Shown here: piece by piece, positions 22,705 through 35,462 of the stretch
How positions within the stretch are numbered: position 1 is the stretch's first letter
How the letters are laid out: every line of letters starts with the position of its first letter
Notes under the pieces: generated by a model
The model's database searches: none
Seen by the model: the letters and a program-made list of their open reading frames with translations, nothing else
What the model was told of the DNA's origin: nothing
Made by a program: the position numbers and the translations under genes
Assembly: GCA_018907035.1 (NCBI GenBank)
Contig: JACCIC010000062.1
Coordinates: forward strand, 1,266,501-1,330,500
Direction: 5' to 3'
Source of the DNA: Sycobia sp. Sy_11
Taxonomy: Eukaryota > Arthropoda > Insecta > Hymenoptera > Epichrysomallidae
Length of the DNA: 64,000 nt

Positions 22705-23649
22705 CTAGAAACAGTGTATGTTATTATTAATTTTAAAAAACACTAGAAAGTACCGTATAATAATTTATTCAGTTTCGTCTTTTTTATTTAGGTTGAGAAA
22801 TCTGATAAAAATCTATATCTATCATATATCCGAGTTTACGCAGTTTGTGAAGAGCTTATAAATTTATTAAAATCTTATCTTGAACTATGAGCCGCCTAAA
22901 AACCTATTTACCTTTACCAATGGCAGAAAATACATTTAATAACACTAAAATGTAACAAATGTTAGAGAGAAAATTCAGCAATTTAAGATCTGCTAGAAAT
23001 TATGAGCGAATTTATACACTTAACATTATTTCTATTCATTATTTTTTAATAATGAGTTTTTGTTTCTTTTTTTTACAAAAAATTTGGTGATTTCTAATTA
23101 TTACTTCAAATATATTACATATCAGTAACTAAATATGCACTAAAGCTGAAACTAGCTGCATTAGGTTACTGATGAATCTAGAGGTCCGAAGTGTAACCTA
23201 AAAGCAAATCAATCTTTTTTATGTAATTACCAAACGTTGATCTAGTAAACGACTACATATAGCTAATTTGCGTCGTCATCATATTATGATTTAATTAATA
23301 TTTATAATGCTGTAAAAAAGCGAAATCTTTGAATATGTCTATATGTCAATAGGTATTCTTTTATAGAACTTGTGAATAATGTAGACGTAAGGTTACCTAC
23401 AGATATTGTCATATAATGACGTATTTCAAAATTACAGAAAACGAAGCTTCTTTTATCTCGTGACATAACGTAATATATTCTGACTCAGTTGTTGGGTCAG
23501 TGCTCGGCCAGTGTTATGATGCTCTGTTGCTTGCTCGACTAAGATATCACTGCACTATCTAGAGTAAAAAACTAAAAAACAAAACCATTTCTAGAAATTT
23601 CTCAGTTAAATCTACAAATTTACATAATTAAGAGTATATTTAGTAATTC

Positions 23650-23815
23650 AATGATACACTGGACAAAAGTTGGTAATTTGAAATAAATACATTTGTTTAC
23701 ATTGAAATGATGAAATATTTGTTGAATAAAAACAACTGTTTTCATCATTAAAAATATATACTTAAATGTATAACTGATTTAGTTGAAACGATATTTTTTA
23801 ATTTAAGAAAATACT
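23650..23815 (+). repeat. Dispersed repeat, copy 1 (partner at 61.57 kb)
   Basis: It shares an ordered set of blocks with 61,568-61,730 in the same orientation: a GATACACT/GTACACT start, AAAGTTG, AAATAAAT, then ATAACTGATTTAG(G)TGAAAC and ATATTTTTTAATTTA. Identity is moderate with small gaps. No coding content. Confidence 0.6.
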
Positions 23816-24464
23816 ATTAATTATTTAAAAAATGTATTTAAATTGACAAAATCAGAAATTAAATTTTAATAAATTCGTTTTCTTAAAAGCATTAAATGTA
23901 ATTTAATAAGTAGTTTTGCCTTGCCACTCGCATACGGCGCACGACTTGGATTGTTGAAACCGCAAAATGATTACGATTGAAATTGAGTTGTGTTACGTTG
24001 CGTACAATACAAATATATATAATACAATTAAAAAATGGAAAAATATGTAAATATAATTATTTTTAATTGTAATATAATAGATAATGTACGCCGAATCGCT
24101 TATATAGTTTAAGATTCTGAAAATGACTGCTTAATAAATTAAAATACTATAGTTGATCCTTTTTACATTTTATTGTACTATAGGATATTAAATCGTTGTC
24201 TTATTAAATTTATTTATTTAAATCAAAAATCGAATTTCTTAAATGCAATTTTTTGTTTTCTTACATAAAAAAATATTTCAGTATTTTAAATATGTAAATT
24301 ACTTATTTTAAATTGTTCATAAAACCAGGAAGAAAATGTATTATTAAGGTTTAATGTAAACTTTATTTAAATAATAATGATACACAACATGATCGGTGTA
24401 CATGACGAGAACTATATATATATTACAATAAGTGAAATTAACTGTATAATTTAACGGCATTGAT

Positions 24465-25024
24465 CCCTGGTAGAAATGCATTCTATTTTTAAGATATAAA
24501 CAAAGAATTTTCAAATGAAGATACCTAATAACAGGGTATCTTTGTTCGGTAGCAAATAGGGAAAAAATGTAACGTTTTTTACGGTCATTCCGGCCGATTT
24601 ATAGTTAAATTTTTTCAAGCTATTTTTTCGGTATTTAAGGCCTATAATAGTTAGTTTCGTATCAATGTATTTTTGGTTGACTAAAATTTATCTTAAAACA
24701 AGGTTAGGCGAGGTATAACATCTAACCTAGCTAAAAAATTCATAGCGTTATTATGCTTTCTTATATAAACTCATTGACTTTAATCATTACTTTAATTAAT
24801 TAATTATAAATGTTTATCAAGTTCATTTCGACAATTTTGAAGTAACTTATAAGTGTGCTGATTTTATATATCTTATACATCTAATACATATACAACGCAT
24901 TGACCATAGTTTTCTTATTCGTATACAATACATGTTGCACTTCTGTGAAGTCATAATCGGGCTTATATACTAACCAAGATAATGTTTTATCACTTGCGGG
25001 AATGTCAAATCATCAGATATACCG
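24465..25024 (+). repeat. 560-bp dispersed repeat, copy 1
   Basis: Nearly the whole block reappears in reverse complement at 39,641-40,202. One end begins CCCTGGTAGAAAT. About 50 bases in is a hairpin at 24,518-24,542 (AAGATACC, 8-base loop, GGGTATCTT). Long stretches such as AACAAGGTTAGGCGAGGTAT and CATAGCGTTATTATGCTTTC are identical or almost so. It has no ORF, no LTR-like TG...CA ends and no clear terminal inverted repeats, so it is classed only as a non-autonomous repeat of unknown type. Confidence 0.8.
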
Positions 25025-26827
25025 TAATTGAGTTTAGCAGTTCCTACGAAATTCATAAATTTTATTATGAATGTCGATTTTCATATATTTGGTCATAACG
25101 GAGTAGTGGATTTCAGTTTAAAGACCTTAATTTTTATATCTCTTTTTTCGGTGTGGCAAGTATACTTCGTACTACTTGAGAAATATAGGCTGTTGTAATA
25201 ATTGATTGTTATCACTTTCTATACATAACATTCTACCTTGGTCTTATCTATACAAATAATATATTTCGAATCAGATTATTGAGTAAAAATGTTGTTATTT
25301 ATGGTTTTAATTGTTAACGATGAAATAGACAATACATAAACTAAAAAATTCGTAGATTAAACATTTTTTACGAAAATAATATTTAATGAATTGAATTAAC
25401 TGAAAGGTTGTATATCTTATATTCTTTATGTAGTAAGTTTGGTTTGAGAATGAAATGTATATTCTCAGAAATAGTAGAATTTATATAATGCACGAAGTTG
25501 TGCGAATATTATTATGTCAATTTATATGAGTATTTATTTTCATATAAAGTAAAATTTATTATGGTTTCATCATATATAGCATGATATTAAAGACTGATGT
25601 GATGTTTTAATAAATAAAAGATTATTATCCAGTCTTTTGTAGATGTGTAATAATGTTTGTATCGCCCCTTTACTTAATAATTCAATAAGAATTTATCAAA
25701 TTGTGCTTACTTGAAACTGAATTATTTGCTATTAAAACCTGTTGCAAAATCACAGAAATTGCGAGACATGACGTGTATAGTTTTTCATTAAGTCTTTAAA
25801 TAAGGTTTGGCGATTGGGCAGTAAGATGCAAACATATTTTCTATCTTATAGATCATGTAAAGTTTATTGATTTATTTCTTTTTCATTCCATTAAGCTAGT
25901 TTTTGTTTTTACATCGGTAAAGAGAATATCATTTCGAATAATATTGTATTACATTAAAAATTACATTAAAAAGTATGACATATTTATATTTATTTAAATT
26001 AATAATTTACCAGATTACTTGTTTACTACCAATTATTAAACTATTTCTAAATGACAGAGTTTTAAAATTATTATTGTATAGTACAGTAGAAATAGTCCGC
26101 ATGAGTAAAATATCAAGCTTAACGCAAAAGCAAATTGAAGCTCCAGCGTGGTATGAAGTGTTACATTAAAAGTTTTTCTTATTTCTGCACTAGATCTTCT
26201 ATCTGTTATTATTTATTCACATTCACAAAATTACATTTAAATGCATATTGCAAAGGTTTTAATCCTGTTGTTTGCATTAGTCGACAAGAAGTTTCTATTT
26301 TAAACTCGAAAGAATTAATAGCATTTAATTTACATAGAGTTCAAATGTTGCGGGCATGATTTTCTTAGTTGATTTTACATATACCAATGCATTGCATTAA
26401 TACAATTGACTATGATGGAAGTTTTTTAACTAATCTCTATCTACTTAAATTCACGTAAGAATCTTTAAATATTTATGCTCTTCTTTATAATACATTAATA
26501 GAATTCGTGAGAACTATTATAATAGTATTAACGAAAAACAACACAATCGCTTACTTGATAGTGTTAGAAAAATTGAGATATAAGAGTAAGGTCACAGCAG
26601 TGTATATGCATTGTGTACGGTATTATGTACGTCGAAAGAATTCAAATATACTTAAAGAGAAATCTCGAAGACAGCGTCATTGCGTAAGCTTTACGGGCTT
26701 CGCACGAGCTTGACGCCACTGCGGATTACGCACCTCCCGTTCCTCCATTTAAAATAGAATCGTCTCGCACGTTGAAGAAAACGTGTAACATGTGCTTCGG
26801 TATTCAGCTATGTCATAACGCGACTGG

Positions 26828-27059
26828 ACTTCTATTCCGCTCTCCCTCTCTCTCTCTCTCTCTTTCTCTCTACTCCCTCTCTCTCATTATGTGCGTTCTT
26901 CCCTTTTTCTGACATGATGATAAGCACTCGAGACAAGCGTGCTTCACGTTTTTCGCCTGCACTCATGAATGGTCGGTGTATGGGAAGGGTTCAATGGGTG
27001 AACGGACGGACAGTTCGCTCCGCGTTCTCAGGTATACAATGGCCGTCGTCGCAATACTC

Positions 27060-27118
<59 letters not shown>
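26828..27118. repeat. (CT)n and (TA)n tracts flanking a CpG-rich block
   Basis: A CT-rich tract at about 26,840-26,885 and a pure TA run at 27,064-27,118 enclose moderately CpG-rich DNA (26,640-27,060). The overlapping ORFs on both strands are driven by the repeats and are not genes. Confidence 0.85.
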
Positions 27119-27126
<8 letters not shown>

Positions 27127-27894
27127 ATATATAGTGGACGCTTACATAGTCGCTCATCCAACGAGCCAATATTATTTATGTTGTTCTCTTCCCTGTCGAA
27201 GCTACGTTTTGACATTGAAACAAAAAAATTTTATATTGACAGAGACATTATGTCACTAGAGAATTCAATGTGGCAAAAGGAAAAAGAATTATATTAACAT
27301 CAACTATGTGTATAGTACTTTTTTCAATCTACTAATCGCAACATAACCATAAGCCTCGGCACACCAACGTAAAATGTTCTATTTTCGCCCAGTAAGTCAA
27401 GAAAAGTTAGTAATCGTATTTGATCCAATATAGGCACAAAACATGATTTTACTGTCTATAATATGATAAAACCATACACCCATAAAAGATATAGTATTTT
27501 TGAAAAGAAGAAGCGTAAAATGCAATTCTACACACCTATATTTAGGTATTATTCCCGAGCTTGGTTACCAGCAGTGGGTGAAAATTTGCATCTTATGTAC
27601 ATATCGCATAATATTATTAAGGCATACTGAGTGAAAAAATTTATTACCCCGTAATTTGCACACTAAAAATAAGGTATGAATCTTAAAGTTTGCATTAATG
27701 TAACAGTTTATTTAACTTGTGAGATAATTTACTTGTGAGCGAAGTAAGACATTAACGTTGAAATTTATTTTATATTAAGAAAGGCACAAATTCATGTTGA
27801 AATCTAAATTTTATTTATTATTTTATTTTTATTTGATTATTAATTTTATTTTATTTTTATTTTTAACTTTCTGATATAATTTATTATAGTAATA

Positions 27895-28050
27895 AGTTTT
27901 ATTTCAGATTTTACGGGGGTGAATATAAACAAGGACAGTTTGACTGTCATTATGTTAGTTAATATATTATATTATAAAGACTGTAAAACCGATAAAATAT
28001 TTCTAAATTTAATTCAGAACAGTAGACATAAGTACAATTTTTGATTCAGA
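27895..28050 (+). repeat. Penelope-type terminal block B
   Basis: It contains TTTCAGATTTTACGGGGGTG, then ATAAACAAGGACAGTTTGAC, TAATATATTATATTATAAAG and GACTGTAAAACCGATAAAAT, ending near GACATAAGTACAATTTTT. The same ordered phrases lie in the Penelope tail at 4.8 kb (other strand) and at 48.4 kb. Confidence 0.65.
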
Positions 28051-28793
28051 TTCCTTTATTAAAGATTCTCAGCAGGTCAGTAGTAAAAATGAATCTTTAC
28101 AGACATCAGGCGCGTAAGAGTTTGATAAAGGAAATATTAAAGAGCCTGTCGTAACATTATCAAGGAAATCGACAAAAGTCATACTATCAAACCAATACTC
28201 TGCTGCCGCATATTAAAAATCAAAAGAGACAGATACAGATATTAACAATTGAAAAGTTGTAATAGACTAAGAAATGAATTCCTATAGAAAATTATATTTG
28301 AATTATTTTACGTGCGCGTGCTAATATCGAAATCGTTATACGTATAAATAGATCTTAACGCAAAGAATGTTAATTGGGCTAAAGCTGACAGGTATAAAAT
28401 AACGTTCAGAGCGAAAAATATATAATATTACATGTAGATAATTGTATTAAACTTGATAATTATATGCATTTCGAGTTTTATTTTGTTATACGGCACTCTT
28501 TAGCATGTGTTATACTATAATATTATATAAAAGCGTTAAGTTATGAAAAAAAGTAACGCAAATGAGTTGAGTAAGAGAACAAATTAAAAAATTCTTAACT
28601 TAATCAATAAGAAATAGTTAACCTCTCGATATACACAAATCCCAATTCAGCCATCGAAAATCTTACTACAATAAAAATTTTTATTGTATTCCCGTAAAAA
28701 TGGGCTAAAATAATAAAAATTAAGAAAACCTCCATTAGAAACGAAAAAATGATAGGTTTTTTAAAAACTTGTTGAGGAGACAAAAGTACATTT

Positions 28794-28903
28794 CTTACCA
28801 AGTATGGAAAGGCTTTATTTACGAAACGAGAAGTTTGCGTCCCGAGGCGAAGCCGAGGGTTGTAACAAGGTTCGTAAAAAAGTCTTTTCGTACTAGGTAA
28901 GGA
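28794..28903. mobile_element. Small inverted-repeat element (about 110 bp)
   Basis: The left arm 28,794-28,828 (CTTACCAAGTA, GAAAGGCTTT, TTTACGAA) pairs with the right arm 28,873-28,901 read backwards (CTTACCTAGTACGAAAAG, TTTTTTACGAA). The centre has a compact GC-rich GAGGCGAAGCCGAGG hairpin. This looks like a very short MITE or the terminal part of one. Confidence 0.5.
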
Positions 28904-29304
28904 CTATATTTTTCCTCATGAGAACCGGAATCAAGCGGTGAAGGTGCGATTTGTAGGTTAGAATGAGGAAAAAGTATTTATTATTTCTAGAAAACAATGC
29001 TATAAAATAACTTAGTGCCAAGTTTCAGTAAGTTCTGTCATCTAGTTTGCAAATGAAAAGTTATGCTAATTCAAAAATGTATGTTTTATAAAACGTATTC
29101 TTCACTGAATACACTCGCAGCAATAAAAGCAGAAATTTTATCAATTTTAAACCCAGAATGCATATGTTCTGGAGTGATTAGCCAACCGATCGAATAAAAA
29201 TTTTCGTCATTATTCCTGGTGTGGTCGCCTAAATATTCGTATGTTAAATAGAATAATTTAATTGCACTTAAAGTCGACTGTATTTAGATAAATTAATAAA
29301 TATT

Positions 29305-29625
29305 ACTATTGGTCTTAGAGTCTAATTTCATAAATTAAAATTAATACATAATAATATCAATATATATTTAGATCAACACTGATACATATAAATACATAAT
29401 TAATTAAAAATTATAATCATAAATTATAAAGGACAGTCAGACTATCCTTGTTTACAATCACCCCCGTAGACTAATCTGAAATAAAAATATATTAGCTGAA
29501 AAAATTCTTTATTAATAAATTGTATTCCGTCTGTCCCCGACACTTTTACCCAACTGAAGATTGACTGAAGCTGTCCAACGTTTCGAGCTCGCTACTGCTC
29601 CTCATCAAGGACTAAATAGTTTAAA
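29305..29625 (-). repeat. Penelope-type 3' tail C
   Basis: On the minus strand it reads TAGTCCTTGATGAGGAGCAG, GCTCGAAACGTTGGACAGC, then an AT-rich part and ACGGGGGTGATTGTAAACAA followed by GGATAGTCTGACTGTCC. The order and spacing match the tail of the Penelope element at 4.8-5.1 kb. No coding part is attached. Confidence 0.65.
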
Positions 29626-30880
29626 ATTAGGCAAGGTGATTCTCTTGATTAGAAATAAAGCAATGTAATGTTTTTATTCACAGTATCTTTGCGATTTAGA
29701 TATAAACATACTTTTACCTTACAAAATACGAGAAATAAATTTGATGTTAGGAGGTTCAATTAATTTTTCTAGAGCAGCTGCATACACTTGTACGAAGATG
29801 CCATCAATTAAACCAAATACTAATGCTTAATTCTTGTTTAAAATATTAATTTCTTGTGCTGCGACAGAGTAGGAAGCTTGAATTGTTGTTTGGCTTTGAG
29901 TGTGCATGGTTGCTTGAAAGAGATTTAAAGTTGCTGTATTCGCTACCATAAGCACGTGCTAGCTTCCCTTTCACAGACAATCGCGAAAAAAACGGTAACG
30001 TCACAAACCAGATATCTATAACTGACTCAATTTAGACCGAGCGAATACGTAGTACACACACGTGAGCACTACGAGGTAAACACGCCAAACTAGGCAGTAT
30101 CTCAGACACAAATCCATGCTTTTTTATTTGTTAACGACATTTTCTTGATATAAAGAACAATATTATAAATATAATTGATTTTTAACGAAAAAAAAAGATT
30201 GTAGCTAGTATTTTCTTGTTATTGTTGTTTTTTGGTATTGAGTTGGTGATATTGAATACCAATTTTCTTCAAACATCACGGAATGTAAGTAACAATAACT
30301 CCTATATGAGACTAAAAAATACTTTATTATTATAGAAAATATAATTTCTAAAAAATCAAAAGTGGCCCAATATTAACCCACAATGATAAGAAAATATAGA
30401 AATGAATTTGATATTGCCATTTTTTGCATTGATAGCCAGTTCGAGTGGAAGGTAATTGGGGTAACCTCGATGTATCTCGAACAAATCCATTACCGACTTT
30501 GGAAGCCTCTCTTTCTATATAAAAATCAACCAAATGACAATAATATGCAGAAAAAATTTATAAAAAAAGACGGTGCGATGTATAGATATTATAACCGTCC
30601 AAAGCGCTGTATGTGTCGCGTTTGTTACCACATCGACAAACCCATCGACTTCGAGGAACATCGCGCTGCACCTCGCAACTCCTTTGAGAAATCTGTGTTC
30701 AGGTCGGAAAACGTACGCGAGAATTCATCTGAGTGCTTTTTACTGGAAAACGGTATAGGACTGTGCGTTTCATAAAAATTGTCTTATACTCGACACTGAA
30801 TGAAATATTTTCGTTTATTATATGATAGATTCACTGATAATCATCCATCGCGGTCCGTCGAGTGCATTGAAATGATTAAC

Positions 30881-30881
<1 letters not shown>

Positions 30882-30938
<57 letters not shown>
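30882..30938. repeat. (TA)n microsatellite
   Basis: A pure TA run of about 57 bases. Confidence 0.95.
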
Positions 30939-30940
<2 letters not shown>

Positions 30941-31844
30941 CGAACACTTAAAGTATACACATGTCTTTGTAATTTACTATTATTACTAAATAATATTAAT
31001 TATGGTAATTATAATAGTATAGTAAATATAATATATTAATAATAGTAATGTAATTTATTATTAATTATAAATTGATAATAAAAAATAGCGCATTAAATCA
31101 TTAAATTAAATATTTAACGAGATTGAAATTTTAATATTGAGACTTTCGTGCAAGAGTCAGATGACTTCGTGCAAAACACAAAGAGTGCAATTAACTCAAA
31201 TTCATCCTTAATATAGTGTATAATAATGTTACCTAATCGTTACATCATATACGTTTCATTACTGTATATTTTTAGACATCGATGAGATTTAAAAATAGTT
31301 GGAAAATTTTTATTTTCCAATGCTAAAGTTTGAGAGATCCCTTAATACTCTACTAAATCTGGAGTAGTATATAAAAACGTAACTATAATCCTATTAAAAA
31401 TGCTTATAATGCCTAAATCAATGTTAATAAGAGATAAAGTCGAGGATGTACGCAAGAAAAAGTTTGTCGATAAAACGTGACATAGCCGTCAGTAATATTA
31501 ATGTCGATAATTCAAGTTGCTTTTCTGCATGAGTCTCAATATTTGCATTTAGATGTGTTAAAAATTTGCTTTTTTAACTTACGAAGGTACGCGATTGCGT
31601 GACATAAATTGATTATGTTTCGCTCGAGGTTTTACTTCTATATCTAGATTGCAACAAGATACTTGATACTTTAATGAATGAACTCTTGCCCATTACTTTT
31701 CTTGCTATTAATAATAAGAAACATTTATTGTACGGCCTTCTTTTTATTGTTTATGTTTTATTGTAAATGTTCTTAAAATTATTACAGTGTAACAAATAGA
31801 AAAATTGCAAATTCTATTTTTTTCGACTATTATAAATAATAACC

Positions 31845-32045
31845 AATAAATATTTTTGTCCGTCTTATAGTCTTTGTTATAAACTAAGTTAATGCTAATG
31901 GTGGTTATCTACAAAAATTGAAATTTGCATATGTGGCATTTGTTAGTAAAGGGGCAGTCAGTTTATCGTTCACTAACAAGATTCATTGGAATTTTTATAT
32001 TTTAGATTCTACGAGGGTGATTGTAGGTTATTCATTACAGACTAT
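31845..32045. repeat. Penelope-type block D, mixed orientation
   Basis: At 31,860-31,890 a minus-orientation phrase (CCGTCTTATAGTCTTTGTTA) is followed at 31,950-32,045 by a plus-orientation compressed tail: GGGGCAGTCAGTTTATCGTT, CACTAACAAGATTC, TTTTAGATTCTACGAGGGTG, ATTGTAGGTTATTCATTAC. The AT-rich spacer is much shorter than in other copies. Confidence 0.5.
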
Positions 32046-32535
32046 GCCTGAAAAATAAAAAACTTTTTAAAATAGACTAAATAGAAATAAATAGACTAAA
32101 AACGCATGACGAGGCAAAGTTTCACAACATCCATAATTTTGTCGATCTTAAAAATTCATAAAATAGCATTTTAGTGTTATTTAACATCTAGGCTTTCTCA
32201 GTGGACTGAGAATGACTGATAATAAAGAACGTCACGTAATCTTTTACTTGACATTTTATACTCAATGTAAACTAATTATCGCTCCCATTTATAATCATAC
32301 AAGAATTCATCAAAAATTGCATATAAGCAGAGCCGTGACAAAAAATGATAAATCTCTAGCAAGCCATTTGAAATTTATTTATATTCTAGAATACACTTAA
32401 CAAAATATTAATAATATTTGGCATTTTTGAATAATTTATAATTTAGTTATTGATTAAAATTATTATATAGAAAATATAATACTTATTAAATTCAAATTCT
32501 ATATTTCTATCAATACTGTGGTCATTATTTTTTAC

Positions 32536-32759
32536 ATTATATAAAATAATAAAATAGACACTTGGTTAGTTTCACAAAATTATTTTATTCAATCGACAGC
32601 TATTTCGGCGGTTAAGCCATTTTCAAGATCTTATACAGATGTTAAGATCTTATACATCTGTATAAGATCTTGAAAATGGACTAACCGCCGAAACAGCTGT
32701 CGATTGAATAAAATAATTTGTGAAACTAACCAAGTGTCTATTTTATTATTTTATATAAT
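32536..32759. mobile_element. Foldback element, near-perfect palindrome of 224 bp
   Basis: Two arms of roughly 105 bases meet at about 32,645 and are reverse complements with few mismatches. The left arm includes GACACTTGGTTAGTTTCACA and TTCAATCGACAGCTATTTCG; the right arm ends with the inverse. The centre repeats ATCTTATACA[TG]. No protein is encoded. It can be a MITE-like foldback or two opposed copies of one tail. Confidence 0.75.
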
Positions 32760-33283
32760 ATTCAAACATGTTTCACCAAGTGTTTAGTGAAAATTCTGTT
32801 AATCGTATTTTTTACATAGTAATAAATATATTTGTATTAAATAGATCAAGTTTATTAACTTTGAACTTTATCGAGTCTGAAAATATATATTCGGTTCTAT
32901 AACTTTATAATTTTTAAAATAGGTATTAGTATGATAAATGAACGAAGGCACACTCACGCACAAAGGTACAGACAAATATGTATGTGTAGGATTGGTGTTG
33001 CGGATTGGTGGTTGTGATAGCTCAAAACAAACAATTGAAGTTAAACAAAGTTCTTTATTTAATATATGAAAAGAATCACCAATAAAACTCGGAAGCATAC
33101 ATGTGTACTATGCAAAAGCTCCAAAAAGCCTGCCGTACGCTGCCCTTTTCACTGTGGGCGTCAACCCCCTTTATACGCGCTTTGCCCCGATCCTAACGAT
33201 AACACCTTCGAGCAGCTATCGATAGCTATATCTATAGCAATGGTTGCACGGACACGTCGACTCATTAGTCGCATCTATCCGCC

Positions 33284-33293
33284 CTATATAAGC
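33284..33293 (+). promoter_or_regulatory. TATA-like box CTATATAAGC
   Basis: A good TATA match in locally GC-richer DNA, followed about 15 bases later by a compound (CA)n(CT)n tract (33,306-33,365). The ORF spanning it (33,066-33,419) has a Cys cluster but is dominated by repeat-encoded residues. Core promoter function is only a possibility. Confidence 0.2.
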
Positions 33294-33305
33294 ACTAGCT
33301 TAATA

Positions 33306-33340
<35 letters not shown>

Positions 33341-33365
33341 CCTCTCTCTCTCTCTTTCTCTCTCT
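33306..33365. repeat. Compound (CA)n(CT)n microsatellite
   Basis: About 34 bases of CA followed by about 25 bases of CT. Confidence 0.95.
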
Positions 33366-33999
33366 CAACTCTCAAATATAAATTTTATTAGTTTCAAATA
33401 TTTGAAATATAGAAGATAACTGATTACGTACTTTCTACAAAGTAGGCTTTTAATTAATTTTATTTCTGAGAAGATGCACATTAGCGAATAATAAAGTTTT
33501 TGGATACATTTTCAAACATTATGGAAATTGAATTTTCATGACGAAAACCAAAAAAAAGTCTTTGGATCATATCTCGGGAAATAGTACATATTCCAACAAA
33601 TATATCAAATAAAATTTGTTAAACTCATTCAAATACGAATTTTTATTCTATATATTTATTCTCCACAAGCAACATTTTTTTAGAAAAATGTATTCGAAAG
33701 TACCTCTATTGAATATATGTAGGGAACCGTAGAATAGAATGATCATTTTTTTCTCAGGAAATATTATCATAGATAAAATTATCTATAGTAATAATATATA
33801 ATAATATTTATACATAGAGTATTTTTTACATAGATTTTATTCAACTGTTTCACTGTCATTTCAAATAATCGACAATAGAATATCTTATTCGATTAAACAC
33901 GGTTATTAGTAAACATTACTAAATGATTCGAATCCACCTGCATGCATTTCTATACATCGATTTCACGTAGGTAAGAGCAAAAATATTACATCACTATTA

Positions 34000-35300
34000 T
34001 ACTTTACTAAATTCACGTGTTACTCGCGACCAACTGCCGCGCACATCTCCCTCGGAGCGACACATTGTCCACGAGGCCGTAATATGTGTGTAAATAGTAT
34101 ACACAATATGTCAGCACAGCACGTGAGTGCGAAAAACGTGAACGTTGCACAACGGGCACCACCGCGAGTGCATGTTCGCGATTAATTGGATATTAATGGC
34201 TGAGCTTTTATACCGGGAGTATTCCCTCGACAGGCGGGGAATTCGGAAAACTTGCACGGCATAATTTTCGATCATTAAGGTAGAAGTATCGACAATATTA
34301 GAATCTTTTGTTTAACTTCGCGCGATGATCTGAAGAGGTCGGAAGAAGTTGTTCGCATTCGTTGCTGAAAAAAACGCGATCAAATGATTATATTGCAAGC
34401 GAATATATTTACTTTTTTACGTAACACAATGTAGATAACTAAGGCGTCTAGAGAGGTCGACCGTTCATCACAGATTATGCATTTAAAATTACGATAGAAA
34501 AAGGAAAAACAGTGTAAAACTGTTATCAGTCATTGAGTCACGCGTCATATGCGGTAAACACAAAAGATATTTACTTAGTCTTTGCGTAAAAGCTCAAGCT
34601 AAAGTTACAAGTAAACACGCTCGTACAAATGTGTAAAAAAGCAATTCGTTATACAAGAACAATCTATAGCAATATTGTAAATTTTCTGAATATTGGAATA
34701 GTAAATTATCACAATCTGAAGTTATTTTAACGACCCTCGCCCCTCTCATTATCCTCAGTTTAAATTTAAACAGATAGAATTCGCGACGCTTTAAAGCCCG
34801 GTCGAAGTTTGGTCGCCGCTTTCCGAGTATTTCCATAATCCGCGCGGATGCAGAGCCCGCGGGGTAAACAAAGGAAAGATGCAGTAGTCGTGTCTCCTCT
34901 CCGTATACAGAATTATTTATAAAACCCAACTCTGCCGACAGCATGCTGGCTTCGAGGCACAAAGCCGCGCGCGCGGCTCTGTTTAAAAAAGACACAAAGC
35001 CCGCCCCAGAGAGGAAGGACTATTTTTGCAAGCACGCGCGCGTGCAAGAGCGCACTGCACCTACGCGCGCGGGACCACACTCAATCTTTATATTATTAAA
35101 ATCAAGGTTACCGGGCTTTCACCACACGGATTCGATGCGCATCGCGCACTCGTGATGCCCTTAAGCTGGATATGAAATGACGATGCGCGCGTCTATATAG
35201 CTTGTTGAGCGCTCGAGTTCGCATTATCACTTGATAATGCGATGTTGCGACTAAAGTTGTATTTATATAGTTGTCGTGAAGGGGCTCCAGCGCGCAAGTC
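34000..35300. other. CpG-rich region in two blocks, no supported gene
   Basis: The blocks are at about 34,000-34,260 and 34,590-35,300. The second includes GCGCGCGCGG and CACGCGCGCGTGC runs. Minus ORF 34,995-34,594 (133 aa) and plus ORF 34,943-35,155 overlap and neither has a recognisable domain. Candidate regulatory DNA. Confidence 0.4.
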
Positions 35301-35462
35301 GGAGTTTAAACTCATTTAGTCAAAGATGCAAGCAGTCGCAATGATAGAATGAATAAAGTCTATACATACATAATTTAAATAGATTACAAATTCGTATATC
35401 CATATACATTGCGCATTACTAATTTTATTAAATCCTTTTATTCGATAATACATTTTTATACA

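Noticed and set aside
26914..27297. 127-aa ORF with a long Tyr-Ile repeat
   Set aside because: The repeat is a translated (TA)n microsatellite. The antisense strand gives the mirror image ORF.
30383..30775. 130-aa plus ORF with a CMCRVC cluster
   Set aside because: Only the last third is GC-richer. No recognised motif and no splice sites or start context to support it.
33066..33419. 117-aa ORF with a Cys cluster (CVLCKSSKKPAVRCPFHC), considered as a piggyBac-like zinc-binding tail
   Set aside because: The spacing of Cys/His does not fit that domain and the C-terminal half is a translated CA/CT microsatellite.
34594..34995. 133-aa minus ORF
   Set aside because: It lies in a CpG-rich island with an overlapping plus ORF. 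No domain, signal peptide or splice pattern was recognised.
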